DNA of 64,000 nucleotides from Flagellimonas oceanensis (GTDB lineage: Bacteria > Bacteroidota > Bacteroidia > Flavobacteriales > Flavobacteriaceae): positions 310,001-374,000 of the forward strand of contig NZ_RZNA01000040.1 in assembly GCF_003992595.1 (NCBI RefSeq). The letters run 5' to 3'. The translations under genes were made by a program, and so were the position numbers. This document shows, piece by piece, positions 1 to 9,708 of this stretch; position 1 is the stretch's first letter; every line of letters starts with the position of its first letter. The notes beneath the pieces were generated by a model that was not told where the DNA came from, made no database searches, and was given only the letters and a program-made list of their open reading frames with translations.

Positions 1-251
1 CAAGCTTGATGCTGTGAGTTCCAACCAGGGAGGGAACTGCCTTTCTCTACAAAGCGTGCGATTTGCGTGGCCATACACAACCCGATGTTGCCTCTCCGCA
101 TAGCGGGGAGGGAAACAGTATTCTTGCCACGGTCGGGTTTGTCGGTCATACCCTGTTCGCATTCCCGTATTTCTGGAACGGAAAGTCTAAGGTCTCTGTT
201 CCATTCAAGAGCGTTCATGGCAAGGTCAAGATGGGCATCAAATATAAACAT
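1..251 (-). CDS. Membrane dipeptidase, peptidase family M19 (3' part cut off by window)
   Basis: The minus-strand frame begins MFIFDAHLDLAMNALEW and is still open at base 1, giving 83 residues of a protein that is normally about 350-400. The HLD near residue 7 matches the N-terminal His-x-Asp zinc-ligand motif of M19 (renal/membrane) dipeptidases. That family hydrolyses dipeptides, including those with a D-residue at the C-terminal side. It starts 8 bases after the stop of the RidA-like gene, so it is the third gene of a GntP-RidA-M19 operon. The operon context favours uptake and breakdown of small amino-acid derivatives; the actual substrate is not visible. The assignment rests on the N-terminus only. 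Confidence 0.8.
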   Translation of the reverse strand, partial: MFIFDAHLDLAMNALEWNRDLRLSVPEIRECEQGMTDKPDRGKNTVSLPAMRRGNIGLCMATQIARFVEKGSSLPGWNSQHQA

Positions 252-259
252 GTAAGGTG

Positions 260-724
260 TTATTGGTGAAGTTCAAATACAGCTTCAATTTCTACGGCAA
301 TATTGTTGGGGAGCATCATCCCGACCGCACTTCGTGCCCCGATTCCATGGTCTTCCCCGAAGATATCAACCATCAATTCGCTGAAACCATTGATTACGTA
401 GGGCTGTTTGCCAAAATCAGGGGTGCAATTTACCATACCCAATACTTTTACCATTCTTTTGATTTTATCCAAGCTCCCAAAATGTGTTGTGATGGTGGAT
501 AACATGGTCAACCCTACCTGGCGAGCCGCTAATTTAGCCTGGTCCTCATCAAGGTCTTCGCCCGCACGGCCTATCATCAAAGAGCTATCTGAATTAACAG
601 GACCTTGACCTGATACGTATAGAAAATTGTCGACCACTAAAACAGGTCGATACACGCCCGCAGGTGGCGGAGCAGGGGGTAATTGGAGGTTCAAGGCCTC
701 CATGCGTTGTGATGGTGATTCCAT
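260..724 (-). CDS. RidA family protein (YjgF/YER057c/UK114)
   Basis: 154 residues starting MESPSQRMEALNLQLPPAP; an upstream extension to 859 is open but would overlap the permease gene, so the ATG at 724 is preferred. The segment LYVSGQGPVNSD and the C-terminal IAVEIEAVFEL fit the RidA/UK114 fold, whose canonical members deaminate reactive enamine/imine intermediates made by PLP enzymes. This is a longer Bacteroidota type with a proline-rich N-terminus (LPPAPPPAG). The canonical C-terminal Arg that binds the substrate carboxylate is not obvious, so deaminase activity is uncertain. It lies 11 bases downstream of the GntP permease and 8 bases upstream of the M19 dipeptidase. Confidence 0.85.
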   Translation of the reverse strand: MESPSQRMEALNLQLPPAPPPAGVYRPVLVVDNFLYVSGQGPVNSDSSLMIGRAGEDLDEDQAKLAARQVGLTMLSTITTHFGSLDKIKRMVKVLGMVNCTPDFGKQPYVINGFSELMVDIFGEDHGIGARSAVGMMLPNNIAVEIEAVFELHQ

Positions 725-735
725 ATTATATATTG

Positions 736-2049
736 TTAGATTATACTGTTGATGGCCAAGACGCCCAAAAGCCCCATGACGCCTACCAAGGTCTCCATAA
801 CAGTCCAAGTGGACAAGGTTTCCTTGACCGAAAGATTGAAATATTCCTTGAACATCCAAAAACCGGTATCGTTGACATGGGAAAGCATTAAACTTCCCGA
901 GCCAATGGCCAAAACCATTAATTCTGGACTTGTTCCCGTCCCCGAGGCCAGTGGGAGCACAATACCAGCTGCGGTAAGTCCGGCCACGGTTGCCGACCCC
1001 ACACTAACCCGTATGGCAGTTGCAATGAGCCAGGCCAACACCAAAGGTGAGATACTGGAATCCTTTAAACTATCTGCAATGTAATCGCTTACTTGACTGT
1101 CAATCAGCACTTCCTTTAATGCTCCGGCCCCAGCGATGATCAAAAGAATCATGGTGATACTGGAAACGGAAGCGGACAACGAATTCATAATGGTGCTCAT
1201 TTCCTTGCCTTTGGCCAATCCCAAGGAGTAAATAGCAATTAGGACTGAAATCAACAGGGCGATCACAGGATTGCCGATAAAGGTCAAAATATTTCTGAGT
1301 AATCCTTCTTCCAAAAATTGTTCCGCTACAATACCAATCCCAATAAAGATAATCGGGGAGAGCGCTGTTAAAATACTTACTGCAGTCGATGGCAGTTCCT
1401 CTTCAGGTATGGGTTCGGCATTGTAAAATTCTTTTAGAGGCTTGGCCTCAATCTTTTTTATGGTTCGGGCAAATAACGGTCCCGCAACAATAATGGCGGG
1501 TACGGCCACGATGAGTCCGTATATCAAAGTTTTTCCAATGTCCGCATTGAACATAGCCGCTATAGCTGTTGGCGCGGGATGGGGCGGAAGGTACCCGTGG
1601 GTTACCGATAAGGAGGTAAGCATGGGCAATCCTACGTAAAGCAAGGGCAGTCCTGTTGAAAAAGCGACCGTAAACACTAAAGGAATCAAAATAACAAAGC
1701 CCACGGAGTAGAACATTGGGATACCTACGATAAATCCTGTGATTACCATGGCCCATTGTACGTGCTTTACACCAAATTTAGCGACCAATTGTGTTGTGAT
1801 TTGTTGGGCGGCACCGCTATCGGCCACCAATTTTCCCAACATGGCCCCAAGTCCAAGTATAAGGACCAGAAAGCCTAATGTATTGCCAATTCCCCGTTGT
1901 ATGGATTGCACTAAATTACCCAATTCCATCCCTTGGAAGATACCAACGAAGAGGCATACGATAATGAATGAGAGAAAGGCGTTGAGTTTAAATTTTGCGA
2001 TGAGCAAGAAGAGCAGTAAAATACCTAGAACGGCAATGATTAGTGGCAT
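736..2049 (-). CDS. GntP family H+ symporter (gluconate permease-like)
   Basis: 437 residues, almost entirely hydrophobic, with about 12 predicted membrane spans. It matches the GntP family: glycine-rich re-entrant segments (GLGAMLGKLVADSGAAQ near residue 65), the LPPHPAPTAIAAMFNAD segment near residue 155, and the C-terminal SHVNDTGFWMFKEYF motif. GntP members take up gluconate and related hydroxy acids or, in some cases, D-serine, with protons. With RidA and an M19 dipeptidase downstream, the substrate here may be an amino-acid derivative rather than gluconate; that is inference. First gene of the operon. No clear promoter is visible in the roughly 100 bases before it. Confidence 0.9.
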   Translation of the reverse strand: MPLIIAVLGILLLFLLIAKFKLNAFLSFIIVCLFVGIFQGMELGNLVQSIQRGIGNTLGFLVLILGLGAMLGKLVADSGAAQQITTQLVAKFGVKHVQWAMVITGFIVGIPMFYSVGFVILIPLVFTVAFSTGLPLLYVGLPMLTSLSVTHGYLPPHPAPTAIAAMFNADIGKTLIYGLIVAVPAIIVAGPLFARTIKKIEAKPLKEFYNAEPIPEEELPSTAVSILTALSPIIFIGIGIVAEQFLEEGLLRNILTFIGNPVIALLISVLIAIYSLGLAKGKEMSTIMNSLSASVSSITMILLIIAGAGALKEVLIDSQVSDYIADSLKDSSISPLVLAWLIATAIRVSVGSATVAGLTAAGIVLPLASGTGTSPELMVLAIGSGSLMLSHVNDTGFWMFKEYFNLSVKETLSTWTVMETLVGVMGLLGVLAINSII

Positions 2050-2149
2050 ATTCAGGAAATGGTTTTGAGCTAAAATAAGGATTTAAATGTAATGGCATAC
2101 GAAAGTTGTGGAATTCTAAAATTTTGATGAAGAAATTTGATATAAATAA

Positions 2150-2183
2150 AAATCCCCTCCCAAAAAGTTAGGGGAGGGGATTT
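2150..2183 (-). terminator. Rho-independent terminator of clpB
   Basis: A perfect 12-bp stem (2150-2161 with 2172-2183, AAATCCCCTCCC and its complement) with a 10-base loop. Read on the minus strand it is followed by TTATTTATAT. It lies 25 bases past the clpB stop codon. Confidence 0.85.
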
Positions 2184-2207
2184 CCTGACTGAAACTTATT
2201 TGTAGAA

Positions 2208-4808
2208 TTACTCTACCAATTCATCTTGATTTCTAAATACCAATTGATCATCAAAAGAGTCCAAGAGCACTATGCTGTCTGAAGTTATTTTTCCTGACAA
2301 CAACTCCTTGGAAAGGTTGTTCAAGACCTCTTTCTGAATCAATCTTTTTACGGGTCGCGCTCCATATTGCGGGTCGAAACCTTTTGCAGCCAAATATGTA
2401 ATGGCTTCTTCGGTGGCATCGAGGGTAATGTTCTGCTTGGCCAACATTTTCTTTAAATGTTCCAACTGCAATCCCACAATATCCTTGATGTCCGATTTGC
2501 TCAATGGAGCAAACATGATGATGTCATCAATACGGTTGAGGAACTCGGGCCTGATGGTCTTGCGGAGCAATCCCAGCACTTCTACCCTTGCTGCCTCGGA
2601 AGCACTTTCCACATCTACGGCATCTTCAAACTTCTCTTGGATAATGTGGCTTCCCATATTGCTCGTCATAATAATGATGGAGTTTTTGAAATCCGCTACG
2701 CGACCTTTGTTGTCGGTCAACCTACCTTCATCCAACACCTGCAATAGTATGTTGAAGGTGTCAGGGTGTGCTTTTTCAATCTCATCCAACAAGATTACGG
2801 AATAGGGTTTACGTCTTACGGCTTCTGTTAGCTGACCACCTTCATCGTAACCAACATATCCTGGAGGTGCTCCCACCAATCGGCTAACGGAGTGACGCTC
2901 TTGGTATTCACTCATATCAATCCGTGTGATGGCGTTTTCATCATCGAACAGATAGGCTGCCAAGGTTTTGGCCAACTCGGTCTTACCTACACCTGTTGTA
3001 CCCAGAAATAGGAACGAACCAATGGGTTTTTTGGCATCTTGTAATCCTGCCCTGCTTCTTCGAATGGCATCGGATACGGCGATAATCGCCTCATCCTGAC
3101 CTACTACGCGTTTGTGCAGTACATCTTCCAGTTGCAACAGTTTTTCGCGTTCGCTCTGCATCATCTTGTTCACGGGAATACCGGTCCACTTGGCGACCAC
3201 TTCGGCAATATCCTCATAGGTTACTTCCTCTTTGATCAATGTACCCGCTGTTTGCTGTTCTGCCAATTCATCTTGGAGTTTTTCCAATCGCTCTTGGGCT
3301 TCTTTTATTTTCCCGTACCGTAATTCGGCCACTTTTCCGTAATCGCCGTTTCGCTCGGCACGTTCAGCCTCAACTTTATAGTTTTCAATGTCCTCTTTCG
3401 TTTTTTGGATATTGTCCACTACGGTTTTCTCGCTTTCCCATTTGGCGAAGATTTCGTTGCGTTCCTCTTTGAGGTTGGCCAAATCCAAGTTCAAGGTTTT
3501 CAATTTAGACGTGTCGTTTTCCCTTTTGATGGCCTCCAACTCAATCTCTAACTGCATTATTCTACGGTCGAGCACATCCAATTCCTCGGGTTTGGAGTTG
3601 ATTTCCATACGAAGTTTGGAAGCAGCCTCGTCCATAAGGTCGATGGCCTTATCGGGCAAGAACCTGTTGGTAATATAGCGTTGTGATAGCTCCACGGCAC
3701 CAATTACCGCATCATCTTTGATCCGAACCTTGTGGTGTGCCTCATATTTTTCCTTGATTCCCCTTAGGATGGAAATGGCACTTTCGGTATCAGGCTCGTC
3801 GACCATTACTTTTTGGAATCGACGTTCCAAGGCTTTGTCTTTCTCAAAATACTTTTGGTATTCATCCAATGTAGTGGCGCCAATGGCTCTCAACTCGCCA
3901 CGTGCCAAGGCTGGTTTCAGGATGTTTGCAGCATCCATGGCACCTTGTCCGCCACCAGCACCTACCAGTGTATGAATCTCATCAATAAAGAGCACAATGT
4001 TTCCATCCGATGAGGTAACCTCTTTAATCACGGCTTTTAAACGTTCCTCGAACTCACCCTTGTATTTGGCACCTGCGATAAGTGCACCCATATCCAAAGA
4101 ATAAATGACCTTGTCCTTTAGGTTTTCGGGTACGTCCCCTTGAATGATTCGATGTGCCAAACCTTCGGCAATAGCGGTTTTACCTACACCGGGCTCACCC
4201 ACCAACATTGGATTGTTCTTTGTACGTCGGGATAAAATCTGCAATACCCTACGGATTTCCTCGTCACGTCCGATTACGGGGTCCAATTTGCCGCTATCGG
4301 CCATTTGGTTGAGGTTGTTAGCGTATTTATCCAAGGAGTTATAGGTTTCCTCTGCGCTTTGCGAAGTTACCTTACCGCCTTTGCGTAACTCTTCGATGGC
4401 AGCTTTCAAATCTTTTTCGGTCACGCCCTGATCTTTTAGGATTTGGGCGATTTTACTCTTGGATTTGAAAATGGCCAATAACAGGTGTTCAACGGAAACA
4501 TATTCATCGCCCATGTTTTTGGCAACAATGCTCGCTTCGTTGACGGTTTTTCCAGCTTCTCTGGAAAGCATGATTTCCCCTCCTGATACTTTTGAAAAGC
4601 TCTGGAGTTCCTTGTCCAATATTTGATTGATGAGGTTGGTGTTGACGTTCAATTTTTTCAATATGAAAGGCAACACGTTTTCATCGACCTCGGCAATGGC
4701 CTTAAACAAGTGTTCGTTCTCGATTTGTTGATGCCCAAATTCTTGGGCCAACTGCTGGGCCCTTTGAATGGCCTCCTGTGATTTTATGGTAAAATTATTA
4801 AAGTTCAT
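2208..4808 (-). CDS. clpB: ATP-dependent protein disaggregase ClpB
   Basis: 866 residues, full family length. The Clp N-domain covers about 1-145. The first AAA+ domain has Walker A GEPGVGKT at 204-211 and Walker B LFIDEIH near 273. The coiled-coil middle domain spans about 410-525, and the second AAA+ domain has Walker A GTTGVGKT at 603-610. The middle domain marks ClpB rather than ClpA/C. A cytosolic hexamer, it pulls proteins from aggregates together with DnaK (encoded at 34133). It is monocistronic, ending in a strong terminator. No CIRCE operator is visible upstream. The second Walker A has Thr where GPTGVGKT is usual, a mild change that leaves Gly, Lys and Thr intact. Confidence 0.97.
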   Translation of the reverse strand: MNFNNFTIKSQEAIQRAQQLAQEFGHQQIENEHLFKAIAEVDENVLPFILKKLNVNTNLINQILDKELQSFSKVSGGEIMLSREAGKTVNEASIVAKNMGDEYVSVEHLLLAIFKSKSKIAQILKDQGVTEKDLKAAIEELRKGGKVTSQSAEETYNSLDKYANNLNQMADSGKLDPVIGRDEEIRRVLQILSRRTKNNPMLVGEPGVGKTAIAEGLAHRIIQGDVPENLKDKVIYSLDMGALIAGAKYKGEFEERLKAVIKEVTSSDGNIVLFIDEIHTLVGAGGGQGAMDAANILKPALARGELRAIGATTLDEYQKYFEKDKALERRFQKVMVDEPDTESAISILRGIKEKYEAHHKVRIKDDAVIGAVELSQRYITNRFLPDKAIDLMDEAASKLRMEINSKPEELDVLDRRIMQLEIELEAIKRENDTSKLKTLNLDLANLKEERNEIFAKWESEKTVVDNIQKTKEDIENYKVEAERAERNGDYGKVAELRYGKIKEAQERLEKLQDELAEQQTAGTLIKEEVTYEDIAEVVAKWTGIPVNKMMQSEREKLLQLEDVLHKRVVGQDEAIIAVSDAIRRSRAGLQDAKKPIGSFLFLGTTGVGKTELAKTLAAYLFDDENAITRIDMSEYQERHSVSRLVGAPPGYVGYDEGGQLTEAVRRKPYSVILLDEIEKAHPDTFNILLQVLDEGRLTDNKGRVADFKNSIIIMTSNMGSHIIQEKFEDAVDVESASEAARVEVLGLLRKTIRPEFLNRIDDIIMFAPLSKSDIKDIVGLQLEHLKKMLAKQNITLDATEEAITYLAAKGFDPQYGARPVKRLIQKEVLNNLSKELLSGKITSDSIVLLDSFDDQLVFRNQDELVE

Positions 4809-4914
4809 TGTCGTTGTTTTTCTCTATTATGTCAACAACCTTACCAATGCATTTACACCGTCAAAATGTCCGATGAAACCAGAAATAGCAAGACATTTAG
4901 TCAGTTGTAAGCTT

Positions 4915-4946
4915 TTTGTTTGCTCACGACTTAACTTGTAAATTTG
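4915..4946 (+). promoter_or_regulatory. Bacteroidota-type promoter of ytxJ
   Basis: TTTG at 4915-4918 and a perfect -7 box TAAATTTG at 4939-4946, with 20 bases between them, match the Bacteroidota sigma-factor consensus. Transcription would start about 4 bases later, at or next to the ATG at 4951, so the mRNA may be leaderless. Confidence 0.7.
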
Positions 4947-4950
4947 TGAT

Positions 4951-5340
4951 ATGGGAATATTTGACAGCGTCTTCGGAAAGAAGGAGAAAACGACAAAGGA
5001 AAAGAAGGAGTTGCCTTGGATTCAGTTAGCGTCTTTGGACCAATTGGAAACCATAACGGAAAATTCTAAGTATAAGCCTCAAGTTATCTATAAACATTCC
5101 AGCACCTGCGGCATTAGCAGGATGGTATTGAACATGTTTACCGAATCTTATGATATGGATTTGGACATTGACCTTTATTTTTTAACGATACAGAGTCATA
5201 GGGATGTATCGAAGGCTATTGAGGATAAGTTCGGGGTTCGGCACGAATCCCCTCAATTATTGATAATAAAAAATGGAGAGGTGGTTTTTCATACATCACA
5301 CGGTGCCATTTCGGATACTGATTTTACGAAGTATGTATAA
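4951..5340 (+). CDS. ytxJ: Bacillithiol system redox-active protein YtxJ
   Basis: 129 residues. A lysine-rich start (GKKEKTTKEKKE) is followed by a thioredoxin-fold domain with a single active-site cysteine in YKHSSTCGISRMVLNMF near residue 54, the monothiol motif typical of YtxJ (HSxxCxISRMAL). YtxJ is a monothiol bacilliredoxin-like protein thought to remove bacillithiol from S-bacillithiolated proteins. Its presence suggests that this bacterium makes bacillithiol. Cytoplasmic, with no signal peptide. It is divergent from clpB and single; the promoter sits directly against the start codon. Confidence 0.9.
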   Translation: MGIFDSVFGKKEKTTKEKKELPWIQLASLDQLETITENSKYKPQVIYKHSSTCGISRMVLNMFTESYDMDLDIDLYFLTIQSHRDVSKAIEDKFGVRHESPQLLIIKNGEVVFHTSHGAISDTDFTKYV

Positions 5341-5355
5341 ATGAGAAGAAATTGA

Positions 5356-5436
5356 TGTCATTTCGAGCCTTTCGACTTCGCTCAAGATAAACTACAGTCG
5401 AGAACTTAATACATCTCGTCTGCGCTCGATGTGACA
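5356..5436. repeat. REP-like intergenic inverted repeat
   Basis: An 81-base imperfect dyad: TGTCATTTCGAGC at the left end and GCTCGATGTGACA at the right end are near complements, with inner CGAGA/TCTCG-type arms. This type (TGTCATTTCGAGC...GTCGAGA) is recurrent between genes in many Flavobacteriia and resembles RAYT-associated REP/BIME elements. Only this copy is seen in the window. It separates the convergent ytxJ and the lipoprotein gene and may act as a bidirectional transcript end. Confidence 0.7.
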
Positions 5437-5443
5437 CAATCTT

Positions 5444-6628
5444 TTAGTTGAACTGATATTTTGAGACGATGTTCTTGAGTCGCAGTTTAAGGTCTTCGCC
5501 TGCATCGTACACCATTTGTTCGTTGGATGGGAAGGGAACTTCCCTAGCATTCAAGTAGAGCATCAAATCATCTTCCAAAGCTCTTTTATCGCCTTGATAG
5601 TTGGCAAAAATGTGCTCAAACAAGAACTCGCTGGATAGGGGGTAGGAGTTGATTTCCTGTCCGCTTCTCAAATCCGTAAAACTGACCTTAGCCCCAATTT
5701 GTGCGGTCTTGGTTTGTGTGAATTGGAACAGTTTACACGTTACTGTCCGCATTTTGTCAATTTTTATCTTGTTGCCCAAGCTATCTTTTACGGCATTTCC
5801 ATTGTCGTCTAAAAGGTATTCCCAGCCATCCTTTATTTGTCTTTCCTTGATGACTTGTGTCTCGTTGATTCGCTCCGGAGATACATTGATTTCCATGAAA
5901 TCGAGGTTCATGGCGTAATCGTATTTTACATTTTCAATCGGGTTGGTGTGGTATTGCAACCAGAAGTTGTCAATTCCAAAGGCATTGAAGTCCAATAGTT
6001 CCGTTTCCAAACGCTCGGGAATGATTTGTTGTGTTTGATTTGCTATCTGAACCCTAACAAACTCTAATCCTTTATTGTAGGCTTCATCCATTTTTGCCAC
6101 GGTTTCCCTGTAGCCTGGGTTTATTTCCTGCAGGTATTTCAAATCTTCATATGCTGTTCTGTAATCCGCTTTGTATTTAGCAGATGCCAATAAATTCGAA
6201 GCGTTTTGATATAAATGCTCGGATAAATCGTCCTTGGTGTTCAAAATTTTGTTGTCGTAGTTCACAAAATTAAATTCGGCAGTTCTGCCTTCATCATTAA
6301 TATACAGCGGCAATAGTGGTCTGATACGTTGTTGGATTTGCTTCAACTGCAAATATTTATTGTAGATGGTCTCCAAGTTGGCTGGGTTGCCATCATTTTG
6401 AAGAAATGCAATTTCCTGCTGCTCCCTTGCCGTGTTTTTGGCAAATGCTTCTTCCAGCAAAACAATGTACTCCTGATGCCCTTTTTTGGTCTTGTTCTCG
6501 GCCAAATTTTTAATGGCTTTGTTCATTGCCGTGGAATAATTTCCAGTATTCAGGGCTTCCTGTGTTTTCTTTACGCCACTACATGCGCTTAAAACTATAA
6601 TTGTGGTTAAGAGTAAAAGTTTTTTCAT
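5444..6628 (-). CDS. Putative lipoprotein of unknown function
   Basis: 394 residues from the ATG at 6628 (MKKLLLLTTIIVLSACSG); an upstream TTG is less likely. The lipobox LSAC at the signal-peptide end predicts a lipid-anchored envelope protein. The N-terminal 180 residues look alpha-helical and repeat-like (ALNTGNYSTAMNKAIKNLA, then further helices around residue 150), suggestive of TPR-type packing. The C-terminal half is beta-rich, with repeated wording such as INVSPERINETQV and VSFTDLRSGQEINSYPL. I do not recognise a named family. It is monocistronic; its 3' end faces ytxJ across the REP-like repeat. Confidence 0.85.
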   Translation of the reverse strand: MKKLLLLTTIIVLSACSGVKKTQEALNTGNYSTAMNKAIKNLAENKTKKGHQEYIVLLEEAFAKNTAREQQEIAFLQNDGNPANLETIYNKYLQLKQIQQRIRPLLPLYINDEGRTAEFNFVNYDNKILNTKDDLSEHLYQNASNLLASAKYKADYRTAYEDLKYLQEINPGYRETVAKMDEAYNKGLEFVRVQIANQTQQIIPERLETELLDFNAFGIDNFWLQYHTNPIENVKYDYAMNLDFMEINVSPERINETQVIKERQIKDGWEYLLDDNGNAVKDSLGNKIKIDKMRTVTCKLFQFTQTKTAQIGAKVSFTDLRSGQEINSYPLSSEFLFEHIFANYQGDKRALEDDLMLYLNAREVPFPSNEQMVYDAGEDLKLRLKNIVSKYQFN

Positions 6629-6870
6629 AATGGTCAACTTTATGGTTGTTTAGGGGAATTCAATAGCTGTGCCAAAAATCCACACCCTATTAACGAAAAA
6701 GGTCGCGCGCTAGTATATTTTATTTCGAAATCCTTTAATTCAAAGGGCTGGGGAGTAATCACGATACTTTTGAAAATTGTTAATTGTCATTTGATAAAAT
6801 TAGACTCCAAGCTCATTTTTATAGATGGAAATCCCCTTTCAATTCGTAATTTTACGCCCTTAATAAAACA

Positions 6871-8154
6871 ATGGGAAACATGCAACGAGACCAGAAGATT
6901 TTTGAACTTATAGCGCAAGAGAAGGAAAGACAGTTGGAAGGTATTGAACTGATAGCTTCCGAAAACTTTGTAAGTCCGCAGGTAATGGAAGCCGCAGGCT
7001 CCGTACTTACGAACAAATATGCCGAAGGATACCCAGGAAAGCGCTATTATGGTGGTTGCGAAGTGGTGGATCAAGTGGAGCAGTTAGCTATTGACCGAGC
7101 GAAGGAATTGTTCGGAGCGGCATATGCGAATGTACAACCACACTCAGGCTCGCAGGCCAATGCCTCGGTGTACCATGCGTGTCTTAACCCAGGAGACACT
7201 ATCTTGGGGTTTGATTTGTCTCATGGAGGGCATTTGACCCATGGCTCTCCCGTTAATTTCTCTGGAAAATTGTACAACCCTGTTTTTTATGGGGTGGATG
7301 AGGAAACGGGTCTATTGAATTATGATAAAATCCAAGAGATTGCCGATAAGGAAAAGCCCAAATTGATTATTGCTGGTGCATCTGCCTATTCCAGAGACAT
7401 GGATTTTAAACGATTCCGTGAGATTGCAGATAGTGTTGGCGCTATTTTGTTGGCCGATATTTCACACCCTGCAGGATTGATTGCCAAGGGCATTTTGAAC
7501 GATCCTATTCCTCATTGCCATATTGTTACCACTACAACCCATAAAACCTTACGTGGTCCACGTGGTGGTCTTATTTTAATGGGAGAGAACTTTGATAACC
7601 CTTTTGGAATCAAGCTGAAAAATGGAAATTTGAGAAAAATGTCAGGTTTGTTGGATTTGGCGGTATTCCCGGGGAACCAAGGTGGACCTTTAGAGCACAT
7701 CATCGCTGCCAAAGCCATCGCTTTTGGCGAGGCCCTTACGGATGAATACCTGCACTACATGGTTCAGGTAAAGAAAAATGCTGCTGCTATGGCCAAAGCC
7801 TTTATGGACAAGGATTACAAAGTAATTTCCGGAGGAACGGACAACCACATGATGTTGATTGACCTGCGAAACAAGGATATTTCTGGCAAGGAAGCGGAGC
7901 AAGTATTGGTAAAAGCAGATATTACTGCAAACAAAAACATGGTGCCTTTTGACGATAAATCCCCATTCATCACTTCGGGAATCCGTTTTGGTACTTCTGC
8001 GATTACCACCAGAGGTCTTAAGGAAGAAGATATGGAGACCATCGTAAGCTTTATCGATGAGATCATTACCGATGCCGAAAACGAGAAAAAGGTTGCGGAA
8101 ATAAAACAAAAGGTCAACGACTTGATGAAGTCGCGACCTTTGTTCAGTGCTTAG
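6871..8154 (+). CDS. glyA: Serine hydroxymethyltransferase
   Basis: 427 residues, normal family length. The N-terminal [19 protein letters not shown], the HSGSQAN segment near residue 91 and the PLP-lysine motif [15 protein letters not shown] (Lys near 225) are diagnostic. It is a cytosolic PLP enzyme that interconverts serine and glycine with tetrahydrofolate and is the main one-carbon source. A second ATG three codons in (MQRDQKIF) is a possible start. Upstream, TAATTTTA near 6845 is one base off the -7 consensus. Its end converges on the next gene with a 17-base gap and no hairpin. Confidence 0.97.
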   Translation: MGNMQRDQKIFELIAQEKERQLEGIELIASENFVSPQVMEAAGSVLTNKYAEGYPGKRYYGGCEVVDQVEQLAIDRAKELFGAAYANVQPHSGSQANASVYHACLNPGDTILGFDLSHGGHLTHGSPVNFSGKLYNPVFYGVDEETGLLNYDKIQEIADKEKPKLIIAGASAYSRDMDFKRFREIADSVGAILLADISHPAGLIAKGILNDPIPHCHIVTTTTHKTLRGPRGGLILMGENFDNPFGIKLKNGNLRKMSGLLDLAVFPGNQGGPLEHIIAAKAIAFGEALTDEYLHYMVQVKKNAAAMAKAFMDKDYKVISGGTDNHMMLIDLRNKDISGKEAEQVLVKADITANKNMVPFDDKSPFITSGIRFGTSAITTRGLKEEDMETIVSFIDEIITDAENEKKVAEIKQKVNDLMKSRPLFSA

Positions 8155-8171
8155 TATTTGCTAGTGGAATA

Positions 8172-8837
8172 TTATTCGAAGAGAAAAATGCTTTCCTCGT
8201 AAAATTTCTTTTTGCTCAACGAGTAGATGAGGGCTTCGTGCTCTTCTGGGCCATTTTCAAAATAGAGTCCCCAATACGTGTAGTAATTGGTCTCTGTGTC
8301 CATTTTAGTTTGATGGCCTTGTATGGTTTTGTCTTCAAAAACGGGGACAAATATTTCGTAGGGCATTTCCGTCAATCCTTTGGTAAAATAAACAAAGTGC
8401 TTGCTCAGGGTCGAGAGAATGTCGCCTATGTGTTCTGTGATACTATTGGAGTAAAGTCTGCTTATTACAATGGAAGTATCTGTAAAGTGTAGCGACGTCT
8501 CCATAATATCGGCAGGATATGTACTTTTTTCATTTAATTTTTCGAGAGCGTCCCTCATGGCAGCGCAAATATTACAACTACTTTCCTCAGAAATGCTGTA
8601 GTTGCTCCAATCACCATTGTTAAAATGGTTGAGGCAATCCGCAATACTGAAGTTAAAGTGTAGGTCTAGCACCAAATCCAACCTGTTTTCCAAAATATTG
8701 TGCTTACACTTCAGTTTAACAGTACCGAAAAAATATCTTTCAAGATCTTTAATGAAATCATCCAAGCCCTCTATGGCCTCAAAAGTTTTTGGGGCCAATT
8801 GCTTGTATTTATCGTTGTATTTGTTTGGGAATGGCAT
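8172..8837 (-). CDS. Hypothetical protein
   Basis: 221 residues starting MPFPNKYNDKYKQLAPKTF; no signal peptide or membrane segment, acidic overall. Two cysteines sit close together in SSCNICAAMRD near residue 85. The rest is mixed alpha/beta, with paired phrases such as LHFTDTSIVISRLYSNSI. I do not recognise a family. It stands alone between glyA (convergent) and the response regulator gene (same strand, 174 bases away). Codon use resembles its neighbours, so it looks like a real native gene. Confidence 0.75.
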   Translation of the reverse strand: MPFPNKYNDKYKQLAPKTFEAIEGLDDFIKDLERYFFGTVKLKCKHNILENRLDLVLDLHFNFSIADCLNHFNNGDWSNYSISEESSCNICAAMRDALEKLNEKSTYPADIMETSLHFTDTSIVISRLYSNSITEHIGDILSTLSKHFVYFTKGLTEMPYEIFVPVFEDKTIQGHQTKMDTETNYYTYWGLYFENGPEEHEALIYSLSKKKFYEESIFLFE

Positions 8838-9011
8838 GTGTAAAGAGTTCTCTATTTCTTTTCACATAAAGTTAGGATGAATCTTTTTCACGGGATTGCA
8901 GATTACCCTTAAAAATTCTGGGGTTTTCCCCTTGTTTGTAAGATTTTTATGAAGAATCGGATGTAGATCAACCACAAAATGTGCCCATCCTGTTTTTTGT
9001 GTGAAATACTC

Positions 9012-9680
9012 TTAAATGAAACCTCTGTTTTTTGCGGCCAAAATCAAGGCTAGATCGTTCTCATTTTCCGTTCCGAACAAGCTCTTTAAATGTCGTTTTC
9101 TGTTTTCAATGGAAGAGGGGGACAGTCTGATGAATTTTTCCAAATCCTTGTTCTTGGTTCCCTTGGAAAGATGGTAGAGTATCTGCTTGTCCTTTTCATC
9201 TATTTCGATGTCGTTGGCCATTTTCTTTCTGATGGCACCCAAGGCCTTCGAAGAATAATAAGGAGGGTCCAGCATTATGGTTTTTACTGCATCCTCAAGT
9301 GTTTTAGGGTCTATATCCGTTTTTACCAAGTATCCATCGGGGTCAACAGATTTAAGGATACTGTTTATCCTAAAGTTATCGCTGAAGGAGGACATGAACA
9401 CAATCTTGCTATCAGGTACGATTTTACGTGCCAAGATGCCCAAATCTTCGCCAGTGTAGGGTTGATCTTCGTTTGGTGCAAATAATTGCACGTCCAAGAA
9501 AAGGATGTCGTATTGAAAGGTGTCCACCGAATCCTCGATAAGCTTTTTTCCTGTGTTGTAGGAGGTAGCGGTATCCACTATAATGTTGTGCCCATCGAAC
9601 TCAATGCCCTCGAGTATGAACTTATACCCGAGCATGGTCATTTCGTGGTCGTCTATTGCAAGTATTCTTAATGTTTTCAT
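9012..9680 (-). CDS. NarL/FixJ-type response regulator
   Basis: 222 residues from MKTLRILAIDDHEMTMLGY; an alternative ATG at 9716 would overlap the kinase gene by 8 bases. The receiver domain (about 1-130) keeps the acidic pair (IDDHE) and the phospho-acceptor Asp in YDILFLDVQLF near residue 64. The C-terminal DNA-binding domain (about 150-220) has an HTH in KDLEKFIRLSPSSIENRKRHLKSLF, though it is divergent from classic LuxR types. It is directly coupled to the upstream TPR histidine kinase, its likely partner, so the pair should act as a two-component system. Target genes are unknown; the nearby small exported-protein genes are candidates. Confidence 0.9.
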   Translation of the reverse strand: MKTLRILAIDDHEMTMLGYKFILEGIEFDGHNIIVDTATSYNTGKKLIEDSVDTFQYDILFLDVQLFAPNEDQPYTGEDLGILARKIVPDSKIVFMSSFSDNFRINSILKSVDPDGYLVKTDIDPKTLEDAVKTIMLDPPYYSSKALGAIRKKMANDIEIDEKDKQILYHLSKGTKNKDLEKFIRLSPSSIENRKRHLKSLFGTENENDLALILAAKNRGFI

Positions 9681-9708
9681 GGTAGGTTCTGTTGCTGTAT
9701 TTGGGGAA

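Noticed and set aside
736..859. N-terminal extension of the RidA-like gene
   Set aside because: It would overlap the GntP gene in another frame and adds residues unlike RidA proteins; the ATG at 724 is natural.
4809..4950. CIRCE or heat-shock operator before clpB
   Set aside because: No TTAGCACTC-N9-GAGTGCTAA or similar inverted repeat is present.
8238..8492. Plus-strand frame of 84 codons
   Set aside because: Antisense to the 221-residue gene at 8172, which has the better start, length and codon use.
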